44,070 nucleotides of DNA from Propionibacterium sp. GTDB lineage: Bacteria > Actinomycetota > Actinomycetes > Propionibacteriales > Propionibacteriaceae. The DNA lies in contig JAAYTZ010000132.1 in NCBI GenBank assembly GCA_012517965.1, positions 1 to 44,070 of the forward strand, given 5' to 3'. Position numbers and translations under genes: made by a program. A model generated the notes under the pieces. The model made no database searches and had not been told where the DNA came from. It saw nothing but the letters and a program-made list of their open reading frames with translations. How positions within the stretch are numbered: the stretch's first letter is position 1; each line of letters starts with the position of its first letter. Of the stretch, positions 43,901 through 44,070 are shown one piece after another.

Positions 43901-44070
43901 GTGGGCACCCAACACGTCGGCGACACCTACACCCACCCGGGGATCGAGTACGACCCGGCCGATCTGGACGACCTGCTGGCCGAGGAGGCCGTTGCGGGCG
44001 GGGTGGTCGGTCGGAGTGTGGAGCGTAAGGATGCGCGGGACAAGGTGTTGGGTCGGGCTCGGTATACCGA
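43901..44070 (+). CDS. N-terminus of a molybdenum-hydroxylase large subunit-like protein (partial, cut by window end)
   Basis: Open frame from GTG 43901, with GGAGG 6 bases upstream, to the window edge: 56 codons visible. Residues 1-33 (GTQHVGDTYTHPGIEYDPADLDDLL) are acidic and unfamiliar. Then GRSVERKDARDKVLGRARYT matches the start of xanthine-dehydrogenase/CODH-family molybdopterin-binding subunits (RxDAxxKVxGxAxY). Codon choice changes within the visible part: C-ending up to about 43990, then several T- and G-ending codons (GTT, GGT, AGT, CGT, GAT, TTG, GGT, GCT, TAT). Assignment rests on one short motif. Confidence 0.45.
   Translation, partial: MGTQHVGDTYTHPGIEYDPADLDDLLAEEAVAGGVVGRSVERKDARDKVLGRARYT

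Overview
The window is 44 kb of very GC-rich DNA, dense with genes that strongly prefer C or G at the third codon position. Several start codons are GTG, and many start codons sit 6-7 bases after a TANNNT-like -10 hexamer, as in leaderless transcripts. Together with an MprA/MprB-type two-component pair, inositol-phosphate synthase plus inositol monophosphatase, a PAP2/diacylglycerol-kinase fusion and a GT-C mannosyltransferase-like protein, this points to an Actinomycetota chromosome. A Propionibacteriaceae-like relative is my best guess, but that is inference. I see no phage, transposon, CRISPR array or rRNA; the content looks chromosomal, with one accessory-looking metabolic operon.

Layout. 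1-4.3 kb: secreted cell-wall amidase, a secreted unknown protein and a subtilisin-like protease. 4.3-5.0 kb: two tRNA-Ser genes (GCT and TGA anticodons) flanking a small membrane protein. 5.0-9.6 kb: quinone oxidoreductase, PfkB sugar kinase and a three-gene ABC-2 exporter. 9.6-15.8 kb: a GalT-like protein, a Cof-type HAD phosphatase, serS, the PAP2-DAGK fusion and pheA. 15.9-19.1 kb: a GT-C glycosyltransferase, an Fpg/Nei-type DNA glycosylase and aat. 19.2-24.4 kb: EcsC-family protein, alr with a DUF4282-like membrane protein, a HAD hydrolase, ornithine carbamoyltransferase behind two candidate ARG boxes, a small membrane protein and a low-molecular-weight phosphatase. 24.4-28.8 kb: two-component system, a sulfide:quinone-oxidoreductase-like flavoprotein, a 59-residue companion and an AhpD-like protein. 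28.8-32.7 kb: a zinc-finger/site-2-protease fusion, a secreted QDR-repeat protein, the divergent inositol pair (IMPase and ino1) and a tiny zinc-ribbon protein behind a CsoR-like palindrome. 32.8-35.7 kb: hutH and a GPH-family transporter, converging with overlapping ends.

35.8-41.8 kb, minus strand, is the most distinctive part. It is one compact operon in the order: butyrate-kinase C-terminal fragment, phosphate butyryltransferase, full butyrate kinase, P-loop ATPase, 2x[4Fe-4S] ferredoxin, then alpha, TPP-binding beta and gamma subunits of a 2-oxoacid:ferredoxin oxidoreductase. Read as a pathway, a (probably branched-chain) 2-oxoacid is oxidised to acyl-CoA with reduced ferredoxin, converted to acyl-phosphate, then to free acid plus ATP. 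The P-loop ATPase and the short kinase-like first cistron have no obvious place in that chemistry and are the best candidates here for something undescribed.

41.9 kb to the end: a GH13 alpha-glucosidase and, cut by the window edge, the start of what looks like a molybdenum-hydroxylase large subunit. No gene-free stretch exceeds 300 bases.
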